Below are positions 50,695-60,903 of a stretch of 64,000 bases of DNA, piece by piece. This stretch comes from an uncultured Clostridia bacterium. Its GTDB lineage: Bacteria > Bacillota > Clostridia > Christensenellales > Borkfalkiaceae. Location of the stretch: NCBI GenBank assembly GCA_947053655.1, contig CAMRTO010000001.1, positions 62,001-126,000 of the forward strand. Direction: 5' to 3'. Position 1 is the stretch's first letter; each line of letters begins with the position of its first letter. The notes below the pieces were generated by a model, which had not been told where the DNA came from, ran no database searches, and was given only the letters and a program-made list of their open reading frames with translations. The translations under genes were made by a program, and so were the position numbers.

Positions 50695-52050
50695 TCAGTT
50701 TTTATTAGAATGGATGGGCGCGGGAATAAGTCCGCCCCTCGATATAAATTTATCCGCCGAACGCGTATGTACCGCCATTAAAGGCGCGTGCCCCAGCAAT
50801 CCGCCGAAATTCACACTGTCGCCGACGGTCTTGTCCGGCACAGGAACGATACGCACCGCCGTGGTCTTATTATTAATCATACCTATTGCCGCTTCGTCGG
50901 CAATTATGGCGCTTAACGTAGATGCAGGCGTGTCCCCAGGCACCGCTATCATATCCAGACCGACGGAGCATACCGCCGTCATCGCTTCAAGCTTGTCAAT
51001 GCAAAGATTCCCCCTTTCAGCCGCTTCGATCATACCGATATCTTCGGAAACGGGGATAAACGCTCCGGAAAGCCCTCCCACGCGAGAGCTTGCCATCACT
51101 CCGCCCTTTTTGACGGCGTCGTTCAGCATAGCCAGACAAGCCGTCGATCCGTGCGTTCCCACCTGCTCCAAACCCATTTCCTCCAAAATCTGGGCGACGG
51201 AATCTCCCCTTGCCGGCGTCGGCGCAAGCGACAAATCGACTATGCCGAATTCTGCGTTCAACCGCCGTGCCGCTTCTTTTGCAATAAGCTGACCTGCACG
51301 TGTAATTTTAAACGCGGTACGCTTCACCGTTTCGGCAAGCTCGGTCAAATCCGCATTTGGGATGCCTTTTATAGCGTGCAAAACAACCCCGGGACCGGAT
51401 ACGCCGACGTTTATAACGGTTCCGCTTTCCCCTATGCCGTGGAAAGCGCCCGCCATAAAGGGGTTGTCCTCAACGGCGTTGCAAAATACAACAAGCTTTG
51501 CACATGCGTACCCGTCGCGCTCTTTCGATTTATTTGCCGTCTGCTTTATGACTTCTCCCATAAGCTTAACGGCGTTCATGTTAATACCGGACTTGGAAGA
51601 TCCGATATTTACGGACGAACAAAGCCTTTCCGTCTGTGAAAGAACTTCGGGAATACTCGAAATAAATTCACGTTCGTAATCCGCCATTCCTTTATGTACA
51701 AGCGCGCTGTAACCGCCGAGAAAATCTATCCCGACGGTTTTTGCCGCATTATCCAATGCTTTACCTATAAGCGCGGATTTCTCCGCAAAAGGCGCGCAAA
51801 TTACTGCGGCGGGCGTAACGGAAACTCTTTTATTTACTATAGGTATGCCGTACTCGCGTGACAAATCCGACGTGACTTTAACAATATTTTCGGCTTTTTT
51901 ACAAACTGTATCGTATACCTTAACAGCAGTCTGCTCCGCAGAACCGCTTATGCACGGCAACAGAGAAATACCCATAGTTACCGTTCTTATGTCGAGATGC
52001 TCTTTCTCGATCATATTGATAGTTTCCAAAACGTCGCCGTAATTAAACAT
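50695..52050 (-). CDS. DUF711/UPF0210 (PFL-like) family protein
   Basis: The 451-residue protein matches the DUF711 family ([49 protein letters not shown]), related in fold to glycyl-radical proteins but lacking a known reaction. It lies 9 bases after an ACT-domain gene; the same pair is conserved in many Firmicutes. Confidence 0.9.
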   Translation of the reverse strand: MFNYGDVLETINMIEKEHLDIRTVTMGISLLPCISGSAEQTAVKVYDTVCKKAENIVKVTSDLSREYGIPIVNKRVSVTPAAVICAPFAEKSALIGKALDNAAKTVGIDFLGGYSALVHKGMADYEREFISSIPEVLSQTERLCSSVNIGSSKSGINMNAVKLMGEVIKQTANKSKERDGYACAKLVVFCNAVEDNPFMAGAFHGIGESGTVINVGVSGPGVVLHAIKGIPNADLTELAETVKRTAFKITRAGQLIAKEAARRLNAEFGIVDLSLAPTPARGDSVAQILEEMGLEQVGTHGSTACLAMLNDAVKKGGVMASSRVGGLSGAFIPVSEDIGMIEAAERGNLCIDKLEAMTAVCSVGLDMIAVPGDTPASTLSAIIADEAAIGMINNKTTAVRIVPVPDKTVGDSVNFGGLLGHAPLMAVHTRSADKFISRGGLIPAPIHSNKN

Positions 52051-52059
52051 TTTATTACC

Positions 52060-52329
52060 TTAAATGCTGTGCATTGCGTTAAAAATTTCTTCGTGCTGAA
52101 TATGAATCGACATGCCTATCTTTTCACCGAGCCGTCCGCACTCGTCCGCAAGCAAAGCAAGCTCTGCCTTGCTCTGCGATAAGTCTACTATCATAATCAT
52201 GGCAAAATATTCCTGCAAGATAGTTTGACTTATATCGAGGATATTGATATTTCTTTCGGACAAAAACGCGCTGATCTTAGCAATTATACCTGTTTTGTCC
52301 TTTCCCACTACGGTTAAAACCGCACGCAT
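52060..52329 (-). CDS. ACT domain regulatory protein (UPF0237 type)
   Basis: The 89-residue protein is a free-standing ACT domain (AVLTVVGKDKTGIIAKIS, LDISQTILQEYFAMIM). It probably binds an amino acid and regulates the partner DUF711 protein. Confidence 0.9.
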   Translation of the reverse strand: MRAVLTVVGKDKTGIIAKISAFLSERNINILDISQTILQEYFAMIMIVDLSQSKAELALLADECGRLGEKIGMSIHIQHEEIFNAMHSI

Positions 52330-52349
52330 AATTAACTCCTTAATACTTA

Positions 52350-53066
52350 TTAACCGAAACTGTAACCGAAACCGAACGTATAGTGCATAAACTTAAAAAA
52401 TTTTTTATAGTTTAACGACCAGCTTGTCGCCACGCCGAACACATCTCCGACAGGAAAGCTTCTACCTCCGTTTTCTCTGCTGTCAAGGCTGTTGTCCCTG
52501 TTATCTCCAAGTAAAAACAAGCAATTGTCTTCCACGCGGTAACCGTTTTCGTCATACACGCCGTCTATGACCGGAAACTTGTTTTTAATGGTGTTTCTAT
52601 CTTCCGATATATAATTTTCGCTTAGCGGAACGAAGTCCGTCTTACCTTTGTACTTAATACTGACGATTCCGTCCGAAATCCTTACGTAATCTCCGCCCAT
52701 TGCAATAACGCGCTTGACTATTGTTGTTTTTTCGACTACCGTTTCGCCGTTTACTTCTTTCTCGTCACGGCGCGTAACAACTACTATGTCGCCGTAAGTG
52801 GGTTTTTCATACTTGTTTACATAAATATAGTCGCCCGCTTCGTCGTAGTCGTCGTCCTTATGTTCGGGTCCCGATGCGCCGTGCAAGGTAGGCAACATGG
52901 AATCGCCTATGATATAAACTCCCGAATAGAAAATATTGAAGTACAGTCCGAAGCATATTATCAATACGGAAACCAAAACGAAAATTCTGAAGTAAATGCT
53001 CAGCTCCGGTTTACTGCGCATTAAATCTACTTTTATTTTATTGTTGGTTGTCTTTAATTCACCCAT
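52350..53066 (-). CDS. lepB: Signal peptidase I
   Basis: The 238-residue protein has an N-terminal helix (VLVSVLIICFGLYFNIF), the serine motif IIGDSMLPTLHG, the catalytic lysine in VKRVIAMGGDYV, and the LLGDNRDNSLDSR box. It cleaves signal peptides outside the membrane. The 558-residue gene lies one base upstream. Confidence 0.94.
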   Translation of the reverse strand: MGELKTTNNKIKVDLMRSKPELSIYFRIFVLVSVLIICFGLYFNIFYSGVYIIGDSMLPTLHGASGPEHKDDDYDEAGDYIYVNKYEKPTYGDIVVVTRRDEKEVNGETVVEKTTIVKRVIAMGGDYVRISDGIVSIKYKGKTDFVPLSENYISEDRNTIKNKFPVIDGVYDENGYRVEDNCLFLLGDNRDNSLDSRENGGRSFPVGDVFGVATSWSLNYKKFFKFMHYTFGFGYSFG

Positions 53067-53067
53067 C

Positions 53068-54744
53068 TTAAAGCCACATTACATTGTTTACGGCGTATTC
53101 ACCCTCTCCGTTAATACAAAGCCGCATATTTCCTGTAAAATCCGACGGAGATTCGCCGTTTGAAGATTTGAAAAGTCCGCTGTCCAATATAAGGCTTTGC
53201 CAAACGCCGCCCAAAACACTTTGACTTAATTTATAAATTTTTCCGTCCGAAACGTCTTCCAATGTAAGCGTGATTTCAGACGTATTATCGCAGAATATAT
53301 CCAGTTTAAGCACACTGCTTTTGTCGGGCGCGAAACGCGGGTTGTTTATTCTGTAAGTGGTAAGTCCGCAAACCGAATAAATACCGTTTATCTCTTTTTC
53401 CTTTTTGACAATCTGCGGAACCATTATACTGTCCGTAAAGAACATGCCGCCCACTGCCTGAGCCCCGGGGTCGGCTATCGTAAACCCGTCAATGCCGTTC
53501 TTGCTTGTATAAATGATGCGGCATTTACCGCACGAATTTCTGAACGAACCGCCGACTTTCTTGACTGCTATTTTAGACCAAATTGTAAATCCGTTTGTAT
53601 ATTTAATATAGGCAAGCACAAACAATGTGGTTGTTTTTTCATAGACATTCAAGAAAAATTCGTATTTATGCTCCGAAATTTTCCTCTTGAGGTCGCAAAC
53701 CGTCCACTCCCGCAAGGACGAGTCAATGCAGTCCTCCGCCATAAAAACGCCTGCTTCCTCAACTATGCCGCGGTTATCGTATTCCGCCACCGCAACCAGA
53801 TTGGAGTCTTCGTCTACGGTAACGTTTACTTCCGCAGGAGCGGGTATGAAAACAAGTCTCTTTTTCAGAAATTTATCCAAAAACATAAACATATCCGCGC
53901 AGCTTTTTACGCCGATGGACGAACTGCACCTTACGGAATAAGTTATAATGCTGTCGGCGGCAAAATCGTTGTTTATTCTTGAAAACGTATCATAAGCCCT
54001 GTCGTAATCGAAGCGGGAATCGTTAGTCGAACACATTATCATTACAGGACATTTAACGTAGGGCGCATAGGCCTGAGAATCCACACCGGCAATAAATCTG
54101 TATCTTTCATCGTCAAGCGCTTGTTCGTTGGGTATGAATTTGCTTATTCCGGAATAAGCTTTCCAGCCTACCGCGCAGACGGGAATTATACAGGAAAACT
54201 GTCTTGCAACACCCAGTTTCCAAGCAATTTCACCGCCGTCTCTCAATCCCAACACCGCGATATGTTCGCTTCCCGTACGCTCGATAATATATCTGCGGGC
54301 ATAGATACCTACGCCGACCCACTCATACCAACTCGTCTTTTCGGCGGTATCGTCGACGAAATCCTTGTATCTTCCGCATCTGAGCGTATTTGCGTAATCG
54401 ATAATTCCGGGATACAGCGTAAAATACTCAGTATTATCCCAGTCGCCGCGGTAGTCGACCATAAATGCAGAATAGCCCTTCTCGACAAAAAGTCTCAAAA
54501 GCTCATAGTCGACCGTATCGGTGCTGTCCGGAAAAATGAGAACGGTTTCGTCCGCAGGCTGTTTCTCGTCGCTTGCGAACACGCCGAAAATTCTCACCCT
54601 GCCGTCTCCCGTTTCTCTACCTAAAAAGCTTACGTCCTCGAAAACGACGCCGTTTTCAACGCGCTTATTAAGCGTAACCGCCGTCAGGTCCAACGAGTCG
54701 TCAAACTCGCTCCAAATTTGGGTAGGTGTTAAAATGCGAGGCAT
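53068..54744 (-). CDS. Degenerate alpha/beta-hydrolase-like protein with beta-rich C-terminus
   Basis: The first ~290 residues have the alpha/beta hydrolase pattern (VLIFPDSTD, GYSAFMVDYRGDWDN, CPVMIMCSTNDSRFD). The nucleophile elbow reads LGLRDGGEIAWKL, where G-x-S-x-G would be expected. The rest is beta-rich and resembles a carbohydrate-binding or jelly-roll domain. No signal peptide is seen. It is likely non-hydrolytic or uses another residue. Confidence 0.68.
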   Translation of the reverse strand: MPRILTPTQIWSEFDDSLDLTAVTLNKRVENGVVFEDVSFLGRETGDGRVRIFGVFASDEKQPADETVLIFPDSTDTVDYELLRLFVEKGYSAFMVDYRGDWDNTEYFTLYPGIIDYANTLRCGRYKDFVDDTAEKTSWYEWVGVGIYARRYIIERTGSEHIAVLGLRDGGEIAWKLGVARQFSCIIPVCAVGWKAYSGISKFIPNEQALDDERYRFIAGVDSQAYAPYVKCPVMIMCSTNDSRFDYDRAYDTFSRINNDFAADSIITYSVRCSSSIGVKSCADMFMFLDKFLKKRLVFIPAPAEVNVTVDEDSNLVAVAEYDNRGIVEEAGVFMAEDCIDSSLREWTVCDLKRKISEHKYEFFLNVYEKTTTLFVLAYIKYTNGFTIWSKIAVKKVGGSFRNSCGKCRIIYTSKNGIDGFTIADPGAQAVGGMFFTDSIMVPQIVKKEKEINGIYSVCGLTTYRINNPRFAPDKSSVLKLDIFCDNTSEITLTLEDVSDGKIYKLSQSVLGGVWQSLILDSGLFKSSNGESPSDFTGNMRLCINGEGEYAVNNVMWL

Positions 54745-54753
54745 ATTGTCTCC

Positions 54754-57411
54754 TCAGCAACTAATTTGCACGGTAGACCCGTGACTTTCGGTTGCTTTAT
54801 TTACTGTTATTTTACTGTCAATTCTGTGTTTAAGCTCCTCAACGTGACTTATGACGCCTATCGTAAAATGCGAGCTTTTAAGTTTTTCCAAAGCGTTCAT
54901 TACCGTGTCGACCAAAGCGCCGTCCAAAGTGCCGAAGCCTTCGTCCAGAAAGAAAAATTCTATTGATTTCAGCGATGCGCAAATAGTTTGCGACAACGCC
55001 AGCGCCAGCGAAAGCGAAACAAGAAAGGTCTCCCCTCCGGAAAGCGTGTTCACGCCCCTGAGGTTGCCGCAGTCGAAATTGTCGCCGGCATAAAAGGTGT
55101 CCGTATAGGTAAGAAAATATCTGCCGTCCGTAAGATTTAAAAGCGTCGTCGAAGCCAGAGAAGATATATCGTACAAATATTCGTTGGCAATAAATTCCAT
55201 AAATTTATTGCCTTTTGTCAGATCTTTCAACTGCCCGATAAGGTTATTACGTTTTTCCTCAACCGCAAACTGCTTTAAAAGTTCATGCTTTTCAGCCAAT
55301 CTCTTCTGCGCGGTCTTGTAATTGTTTTTTAATACGGCTAACTTTTCCTTTAACGAGGAAATCTCTTCCGAAATGCCGACCTTCTCTTTTTCGGACTGTA
55401 AAAACTCGTCTTGCGAAAACTCCGCAATACCGGGGATAGCTTTCAACTGCGCCATACGCGAATTAAGCGAAATATACTCGGCGTCGAATTTCCGCAAGGC
55501 GCTTTCCGCGTCGGGATAAGCCGAAAATTCTTCCGCAAGCTTTTTACAGCTTTCCGCGTCCTGCAAACCTGATTTTACGATAAGCTCTTTAAGCTTGCGC
55601 TCCAAATTTTCAGTTTCGCTATCCGCCGCTTTTAACTTTGCCTCCGCCGCGGACAAAAGCGAACGTAACTCCGACAAATCTTTTTGACAGGCGTTAATTT
55701 CGTCGTTTAGCTTTCGTTTAGCTTTTTCAAAACCCTCGCGCACGGCGTTATTCTCTTTTACAGCCGACGAAAAATCTTTAATATCCGCACCGAATATCTT
55801 GCATATTTCGTTCTTTATTTCGTCGTAAGAAGATTTAAGGTTTTCGCCTTCGGACTTTAAAAGTTCCTTTTCCCTTTCGCACTGCTTTACCGCAGCTTCC
55901 GCGTCCTTTAAACGCGCAACTACAGCGTTAAATTCTTCCGTAAGCTTCTTGCGCCGACTGTCCGAGGCCTGAAAATTTTTAAGAGCGGATTCGGCTTCTT
56001 TCAAGTTAAAATCTTTTACCTGATAAATTCTGTCCTTATAAAAATCTATCCTGCTTTTTAATTCTTCGGTTACATAATCGTATAAAGGATTATCGTTGCC
56101 GAAAAGTTTAACATTGCCGTTCAACCCGACAAAATAGTCGAGAGAATTTACATATTCCTCTTTTAAAACAGCGCCTTTAAAATCTATATTAATAAGCTTT
56201 TCCAAATCTTCGGTGCCGCACAGGGAAAGCTCCTTTTCAACCGCGGCAGCTTCCTTTCTCCTATCTTCCGCCAAAGCGTAGAGAACGCGCAGTTCTTCGT
56301 CCTTTTTGCGGAATTCCATGCGCTTTGCTTCAAGCTGTTTTTCAAGACGTTCCAGTTTATACGGCTTATCCTCGCAAGCCTTGTATTTTGCCGCAAGCTC
56401 TATACAAACGGCGATTTTTTTATCGTAATTGTCAATGTTTAATTTGTTGTTGCACTGTTCGAGCCTGTTTTCCGAAAGTTTTATTTTTTCGGTTAATTCC
56501 GTCAAAGATTTTTCCGTCCGCAGACGCTCCTGTAATTTTGCTTTTATCTCGTCGCTAATTTCTACAACCGTTTTACAGACGGGCAAACAATTCAACCGCG
56601 TGCGCAAATCCTCCATACGTTGCTTTAAGGATTCCGCCGCGGACAGCTTTACGAGAATCGCGTCCAGCTCTTTTCTGCTTTCGTTCAAGCTTCTCAAAAC
56701 GGAAAAACTCTTTTCCGATTTCTCCAAACTTTTACTAAGGCACTCAATCTCTTTTTCGGTTTTAGATATTTCATTGCTACGCAACTCTAAAATTTCGTTT
56801 GAAACGTCCGAATACGTCTGCAATTTGGCTTCAGTTGTTCTGTATGCGATAGCGGCTTCGTCGCCGCAGGTTTTAAGCTTTTCTTTAAGTCTGTCGCCGT
56901 ATTTAGAAAGTGAGAACAGTCGCTCTATAAGCGAAATTCTTTCCGACGGCTGAGATTTGACAAACTGGGAAAATTCGCCCTGCGGTAAAGCTATGCACTT
57001 CCTGAAATCCTCCGCGTCGACGCCGAGTATGTCCGTTATCTTTTTAGTAACGGTTGAAGCGTTGTCGGCAATACATACGCCGTCTTCAAACAGCGAAGCC
57101 TTATGGACGCCGCTTTTCTTTTTTATGGTGCGTTCGATAGAATAAACTTTGCGCTTACCTTCGGTTAAAACGTCAAAATCGAACTTGACCTCGGCGGCTT
57201 CGCTACGGTAATTTATAATATCGAGCTTTTCCCTACTTCTTTCAACCCTGCCGTAAAGCGCAAAATTTATACAGTCGAGTATGGTGCTTTTCCCGCTTCC
57301 CGTGTCGCCGAAAATACCGAAAATACCGCGCTTTATAAGTTTTTCAAAGTCGATAACCGTATAATCGGAAAAACTGTTTATACCTTTAAAACACAATTTC
57401 AGAGGTCTCAT
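54754..57411 (-). CDS. sbcC: Exonuclease subunit SbcC (Rad50-like)
   Basis: The 885-residue ABC-type ATPase has Walker A FGDTGSGKST near residue 35, long coiled coils, the signature LSGGETFLVSLSLAL, and Walker B FFLDEGFGTLD at the C-terminus. It forms the Mre11-Rad50-like nuclease with SbcD. It is shorter than the Escherichia coli protein (1,048) and I see no CxxC zinc hook. Its start overlaps SbcD's stop by four bases. Confidence 0.93.
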   Translation of the reverse strand: MRPLKLCFKGINSFSDYTVIDFEKLIKRGIFGIFGDTGSGKSTILDCINFALYGRVERSREKLDIINYRSEAAEVKFDFDVLTEGKRKVYSIERTIKKKSGVHKASLFEDGVCIADNASTVTKKITDILGVDAEDFRKCIALPQGEFSQFVKSQPSERISLIERLFSLSKYGDRLKEKLKTCGDEAAIAYRTTEAKLQTYSDVSNEILELRSNEISKTEKEIECLSKSLEKSEKSFSVLRSLNESRKELDAILVKLSAAESLKQRMEDLRTRLNCLPVCKTVVEISDEIKAKLQERLRTEKSLTELTEKIKLSENRLEQCNNKLNIDNYDKKIAVCIELAAKYKACEDKPYKLERLEKQLEAKRMEFRKKDEELRVLYALAEDRRKEAAAVEKELSLCGTEDLEKLINIDFKGAVLKEEYVNSLDYFVGLNGNVKLFGNDNPLYDYVTEELKSRIDFYKDRIYQVKDFNLKEAESALKNFQASDSRRKKLTEEFNAVVARLKDAEAAVKQCEREKELLKSEGENLKSSYDEIKNEICKIFGADIKDFSSAVKENNAVREGFEKAKRKLNDEINACQKDLSELRSLLSAAEAKLKAADSETENLERKLKELIVKSGLQDAESCKKLAEEFSAYPDAESALRKFDAEYISLNSRMAQLKAIPGIAEFSQDEFLQSEKEKVGISEEISSLKEKLAVLKNNYKTAQKRLAEKHELLKQFAVEEKRNNLIGQLKDLTKGNKFMEFIANEYLYDISSLASTTLLNLTDGRYFLTYTDTFYAGDNFDCGNLRGVNTLSGGETFLVSLSLALALSQTICASLKSIEFFFLDEGFGTLDGALVDTVMNALEKLKSSHFTIGVISHVEELKHRIDSKITVNKATESHGSTVQISC

Positions 57412-58556
57412 TCTTCCTCCGTAAGCGACAGAAACAAAGACAGTAAATCTTCCGGCGGATTACAGTCGAATCTGGATTTGTAGAACTCGGTAAACAATTG
57501 CGAAGAACTTTTATTTTTATTTGAAGCTCCCGCAAAAGCAGCTTCTACCCCGCGAACGTCCGCCTTCAATGAAACAAGATTTTCGCATGAATGAAGCTGC
57601 GCGCTTTCAACAGGCGTAAGCGGCTCGGACAAATTAAGAGTAAGCTCTACATAATAACCGTCGTAACCGTTTAAAAGAGATAAGCCTTCCTGTGCGCCGT
57701 TAGCCTGCAACCTGATAAGTTTTTTTCCGGAATTAAGCGTTACAGTATGAAAGTCCGAAATACCGTCGGCACTTATATCGAAAACGTTGACGGATTTTTC
57801 CGCCCCCGCTTCGTCAAACGAAAACTGCATGATAGCGCCGCTGTAATAAGCGTTTCCGCCAATTTTCTGTCTTTTGTGCAAATGTCCCAACGCGCAGTAA
57901 TCGCACGGTGGCAAAGCGTCTAACGCTACGGCGCGCGCGCCGCCCAAATCTATTTCCCTCTCGCTGTCGCTTACCGACCCGCCGGCAACGAATATATGAG
58001 ATAAAAACAACGAAGGCAATTTTTCCGTCTTGCCCCTTTCACCATAAGCAATCCAGCGCAAAGCTTTTTCGGAAAAAGTTTCGTCGCTTTTGCCCTCTTT
58101 GAAGCGCGCTTCGTTGGGATACGGCAAAATATTTATATAAACTCTTTCACCCTTTCCGTTACCGAAAATCATGTATCCGTTGTCGGAAACTACGGGACGG
58201 ACTGTGAAATCTTTTCCGCACGAAACGGAATGAGAATTATTGCCTATAATATATACGTTCAATTCCTCGGTAAATGCCGAAGCCGCGGTAAGCCTTACGT
58301 AATCGTCATGATTTCCGCTTATTATTAATACGGCAGAATGTTTTGCAATGTCCTTCACACCGTCGAAAAATATGCTTTCGGCTTCCGCAGACGGCGTATA
58401 AGTATCGAAAACGTCACCCGCGACAAGAACCAGCTCAACCTGCTCGCTTTCGCAGATTGCGCTTATTTCACCCAACACGGCGCGATATTCGTCATAGCGC
58501 TCCCTGCCCATAAGTTTTTTACCGATATGCCAGTCGGAAGTGTGTAAAATTTTCAT
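57408..58556 (-). CDS. sbcD: Exonuclease subunit SbcD (Mre11-like)
   Basis: The ATG at 58556 gives 382 residues (MKILHTSDWHIGKKLMG); the longer track start is a TTG. Metal motifs are DWHIG, AGDVFD, SGNHDD and LGHLHKRQ. It has nuclease activity on DNA hairpins and protein-blocked ends together with SbcC. Confidence 0.93.
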   Translation of the reverse strand: MKILHTSDWHIGKKLMGRERYDEYRAVLGEISAICESEQVELVLVAGDVFDTYTPSAEAESIFFDGVKDIAKHSAVLIISGNHDDYVRLTAASAFTEELNVYIIGNNSHSVSCGKDFTVRPVVSDNGYMIFGNGKGERVYINILPYPNEARFKEGKSDETFSEKALRWIAYGERGKTEKLPSLFLSHIFVAGGSVSDSEREIDLGGARAVALDALPPCDYCALGHLHKRQKIGGNAYYSGAIMQFSFDEAGAEKSVNVFDISADGISDFHTVTLNSGKKLIRLQANGAQEGLSLLNGYDGYYVELTLNLSEPLTPVESAQLHSCENLVSLKADVRGVEAAFAGASNKNKSSSQLFTEFYKSRFDCNPPEDLLSLFLSLTEEE

Positions 58557-58690
58557 ACTGCGTTTCAAAAAACAAAGCAAACGCGACAAATGTATTTGAT
58601 TTTTTTTGCCCGAACTTATATAATATAACTACCTGAATATTATAGTCCTTTTCACAAAAGAAATCAAGCGTTAAAACGGAGTTTGAAAAA

Positions 58691-60406
58691 ATGCCTTTAA
58701 TTTCGGTTTCCGACGAGCTTTTAAAGAAATCTTTCACAAGCGTCGAAAACAAATTTATCACCAAATACTTACCCGTACTGGAGCCGAATGCGGTTAAGGT
58801 TTATCTTTTTGCTCTATACGCTTATCAAAACGGATTAAACTCGCTTACGCTTGACGATATTGCCGCAAGATTGACGTTTACGTCCGAACAAACGGAAAGT
58901 TATTTCGAATACCTTGAAGAATTAGAGCTTGCGGCAATAATTTCGCGCAATCCCTTTTCGGTGAAAATTTTAGACGCGGACAACGTTTACGGCGCCCCGA
59001 AAAAGATTAACCCCGAAAAATACGCGGATTTTGCAAAGGGCGCGCAGTCGGTAATTACGGGCAGAATGATTTCCACAAACGAGTACAGGGAATATTACCG
59101 CCTTTTGGAGGATTATGGCTTCGAACAGAACGCGCTTTTAATGATAATGAATTATTGCGTCGGACTTAAAGGCGACAATATAAATATGCGGTACATAAAA
59201 ACCGTTGCAAAAAGCTTTGCCGCCGAAGGCGCGATTACCGCGCGCAAGGTCGACGAAAAGCTGGCGGACTACGATTCGGTTTCCCTCTCTTTGGGCGTAC
59301 TGTTCGAAAAGCTGCACATTTCGGGAAAACCCGACTTGGACGACAAAAAGTATTACAAGCAATGGACCGAAAATCTCGGTTTTGACGACGAAGCTATAAA
59401 AGCCGCGGCAAAATGCTTTAAGGTCAAGTCTATGGGTAAGTTAAACGACGCCGTAAACGAGCTTTACAGAAACCATAAGTTAGACGTTAAAGAAATTCAG
59501 GATTACTGCAAAAACAGAACCGATGCCATAAACGCGGCATACGATATAGCAAAAAAATTGGGCGTATTTATACAACAGCCTTTGACCTACGTCGAAAAAT
59601 ACGTCGGTGTTTGGCGCGATTACGGTTACGATTTCGAAAGTCTGAATCTTATTGCCGATTACTGCTTCGGGCAAGACAAAAAGTCTTTCGACGCGATGAG
59701 CGAAACAATACTGGAGTTTTACAACGCCGGAGTAATAAACGGCTCCTCTTTGGAAAAACACATTGAAGCTTTAAACGAGAAAGACAAATTCATACATAAA
59801 TTACTGAAAACGTGCGGTTTGACCAGACGTATTATTGAAAACGACAGGGAAACTGTTTCAAGATGGCGCGATTGGAATTTTTCCGACGAAATGCTGCTAT
59901 GCGCCGCCGAAGCCGCGAACGGTAAAGCCAACCCCGTGGCTTATATGAACACAGTGCTTTCCGCCTGGAAAAGCGAAAATGTATTCAGTCCCGATAAAAT
60001 TTCGAAGCCTGCCGGTAAAAATAAATACCCCCCGTCAGACAGCCGCGTCGAGCGCGCCGAAATAGAAAGGCATTACTACGATTTGAAACACTCCGCCGAA
60101 GACGCCGCGGAAAAAGCCTTAATAAGAGCGAAAGCAGACTCTATTTACGGCGAAATACACGATAAAATAAACACACTGACCATACAGCTTGCGTTTGCCG
60201 AAGTTAAAGACGCTAACCAAGCCGCAAAGCTTTCCGCCACGCTTAAAGAACTTGAGTCGCAGGGTGACAAACGATTGAAAGAATTGGGTATGGATAAATC
60301 GCAGTTTATTCCCGAATATCACTGTAAAAAATGTAATGATACAGGCTATAACAAAGACGGCAAACCTTGCGAATGTATGAAACAATTTATTAAAACTTTA
60401 CACTAA
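58691..60406 (+). CDS. DnaD-domain primosomal protein with C-terminal zinc motif
   Basis: The 571-residue protein has an N-terminal winged-helix region (LTLDDIAARLTFTSEQTESY). Repeated DnaD/DnaB_2-like helical modules follow (YREYYRLLEDYGFEQNALLM; VSRWRDWNFSDEMLLCAAEA). The last motif is CKKCNDTGYNKDGKPCEC. DnaD-type proteins help load the replicative helicase at origins. The cysteine tail matches the one in the element's replication protein. Confidence 0.85.
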   Translation: MPLISVSDELLKKSFTSVENKFITKYLPVLEPNAVKVYLFALYAYQNGLNSLTLDDIAARLTFTSEQTESYFEYLEELELAAIISRNPFSVKILDADNVYGAPKKINPEKYADFAKGAQSVITGRMISTNEYREYYRLLEDYGFEQNALLMIMNYCVGLKGDNINMRYIKTVAKSFAAEGAITARKVDEKLADYDSVSLSLGVLFEKLHISGKPDLDDKKYYKQWTENLGFDDEAIKAAAKCFKVKSMGKLNDAVNELYRNHKLDVKEIQDYCKNRTDAINAAYDIAKKLGVFIQQPLTYVEKYVGVWRDYGYDFESLNLIADYCFGQDKKSFDAMSETILEFYNAGVINGSSLEKHIEALNEKDKFIHKLLKTCGLTRRIIENDRETVSRWRDWNFSDEMLLCAAEAANGKANPVAYMNTVLSAWKSENVFSPDKISKPAGKNKYPPSDSRVERAEIERHYYDLKHSAEDAAEKALIRAKADSIYGEIHDKINTLTIQLAFAEVKDANQAAKLSATLKELESQGDKRLKELGMDKSQFIPEYHCKKCNDTGYNKDGKPCECMKQFIKTLH

Positions 60407-60440
60407 AAAAACAGGCGGAAAATTTTCCGCCTGTTTTTTT
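60405..60440. terminator. Rho-independent terminator
   Basis: AAAAAACAGGCGGAAAATTTTCCGCCTGTTTTTT is a near-perfect palindrome with flanking A and T runs between convergent genes. Confidence 0.92.
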
Positions 60441-60451
60441 TTATTTAATTA

Positions 60452-60808
60452 TTAAAGTATTGCGCAAATAGCCGAAGTCACACCGCCGACAGAAGCAGCA
60501 GCACAACCGACGCCTGCAATTAAAGCTATAACCAAAATTACATAGCTGCAAAGTTCAAGCGCATTAAGCACGATACCCGCAATAGCCAATCCCTTATAGG
60601 GAGCGCCGTTCTTCGCGTTTTTCAAGCCTAAAATGCTCAAAATCAAGCCGATAAAGCTTATACCGAAGAAAAACATAACAAAGCCCGCAACAGCAAAGCC
60701 ATTGCCTTCATCACCGGACGAAGTTTTAACCTGGGCTACCTGCACTCCGCAATGAGGACAGACGACTGCATTATCGTCAATAGTCTGACCGCAATTTTTA
60801 CAAAACAT
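60452..60808 (-). CDS. Zinc-ribbon membrane protein (DUF4190-like)
   Basis: The 118-residue protein starts with a zinc ribbon FCKNCGQTIDDNAVVCPHCG, then two hydrophobic helices (FAVAGFVMFFFGISFIGLIL; LAIAGIVLNALEL...VIALI). This is a DUF4190-type tail. Function unknown. Confidence 0.82.
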   Translation of the reverse strand: MFCKNCGQTIDDNAVVCPHCGVQVAQVKTSSGDEGNGFAVAGFVMFFFGISFIGLILSILGLKNAKNGAPYKGLAIAGIVLNALELCSYVILVIALIAGVGCAAASVGGVTSAICAIL

Positions 60809-60903
60809 ATCTCTCTCCTTAGTTTTTGTTAGCTATATTATAATATTATAAATACTTTAAGTCAAGTATTTGATAATATTTTATTATGCCAAAATCGATA
60901 ATA

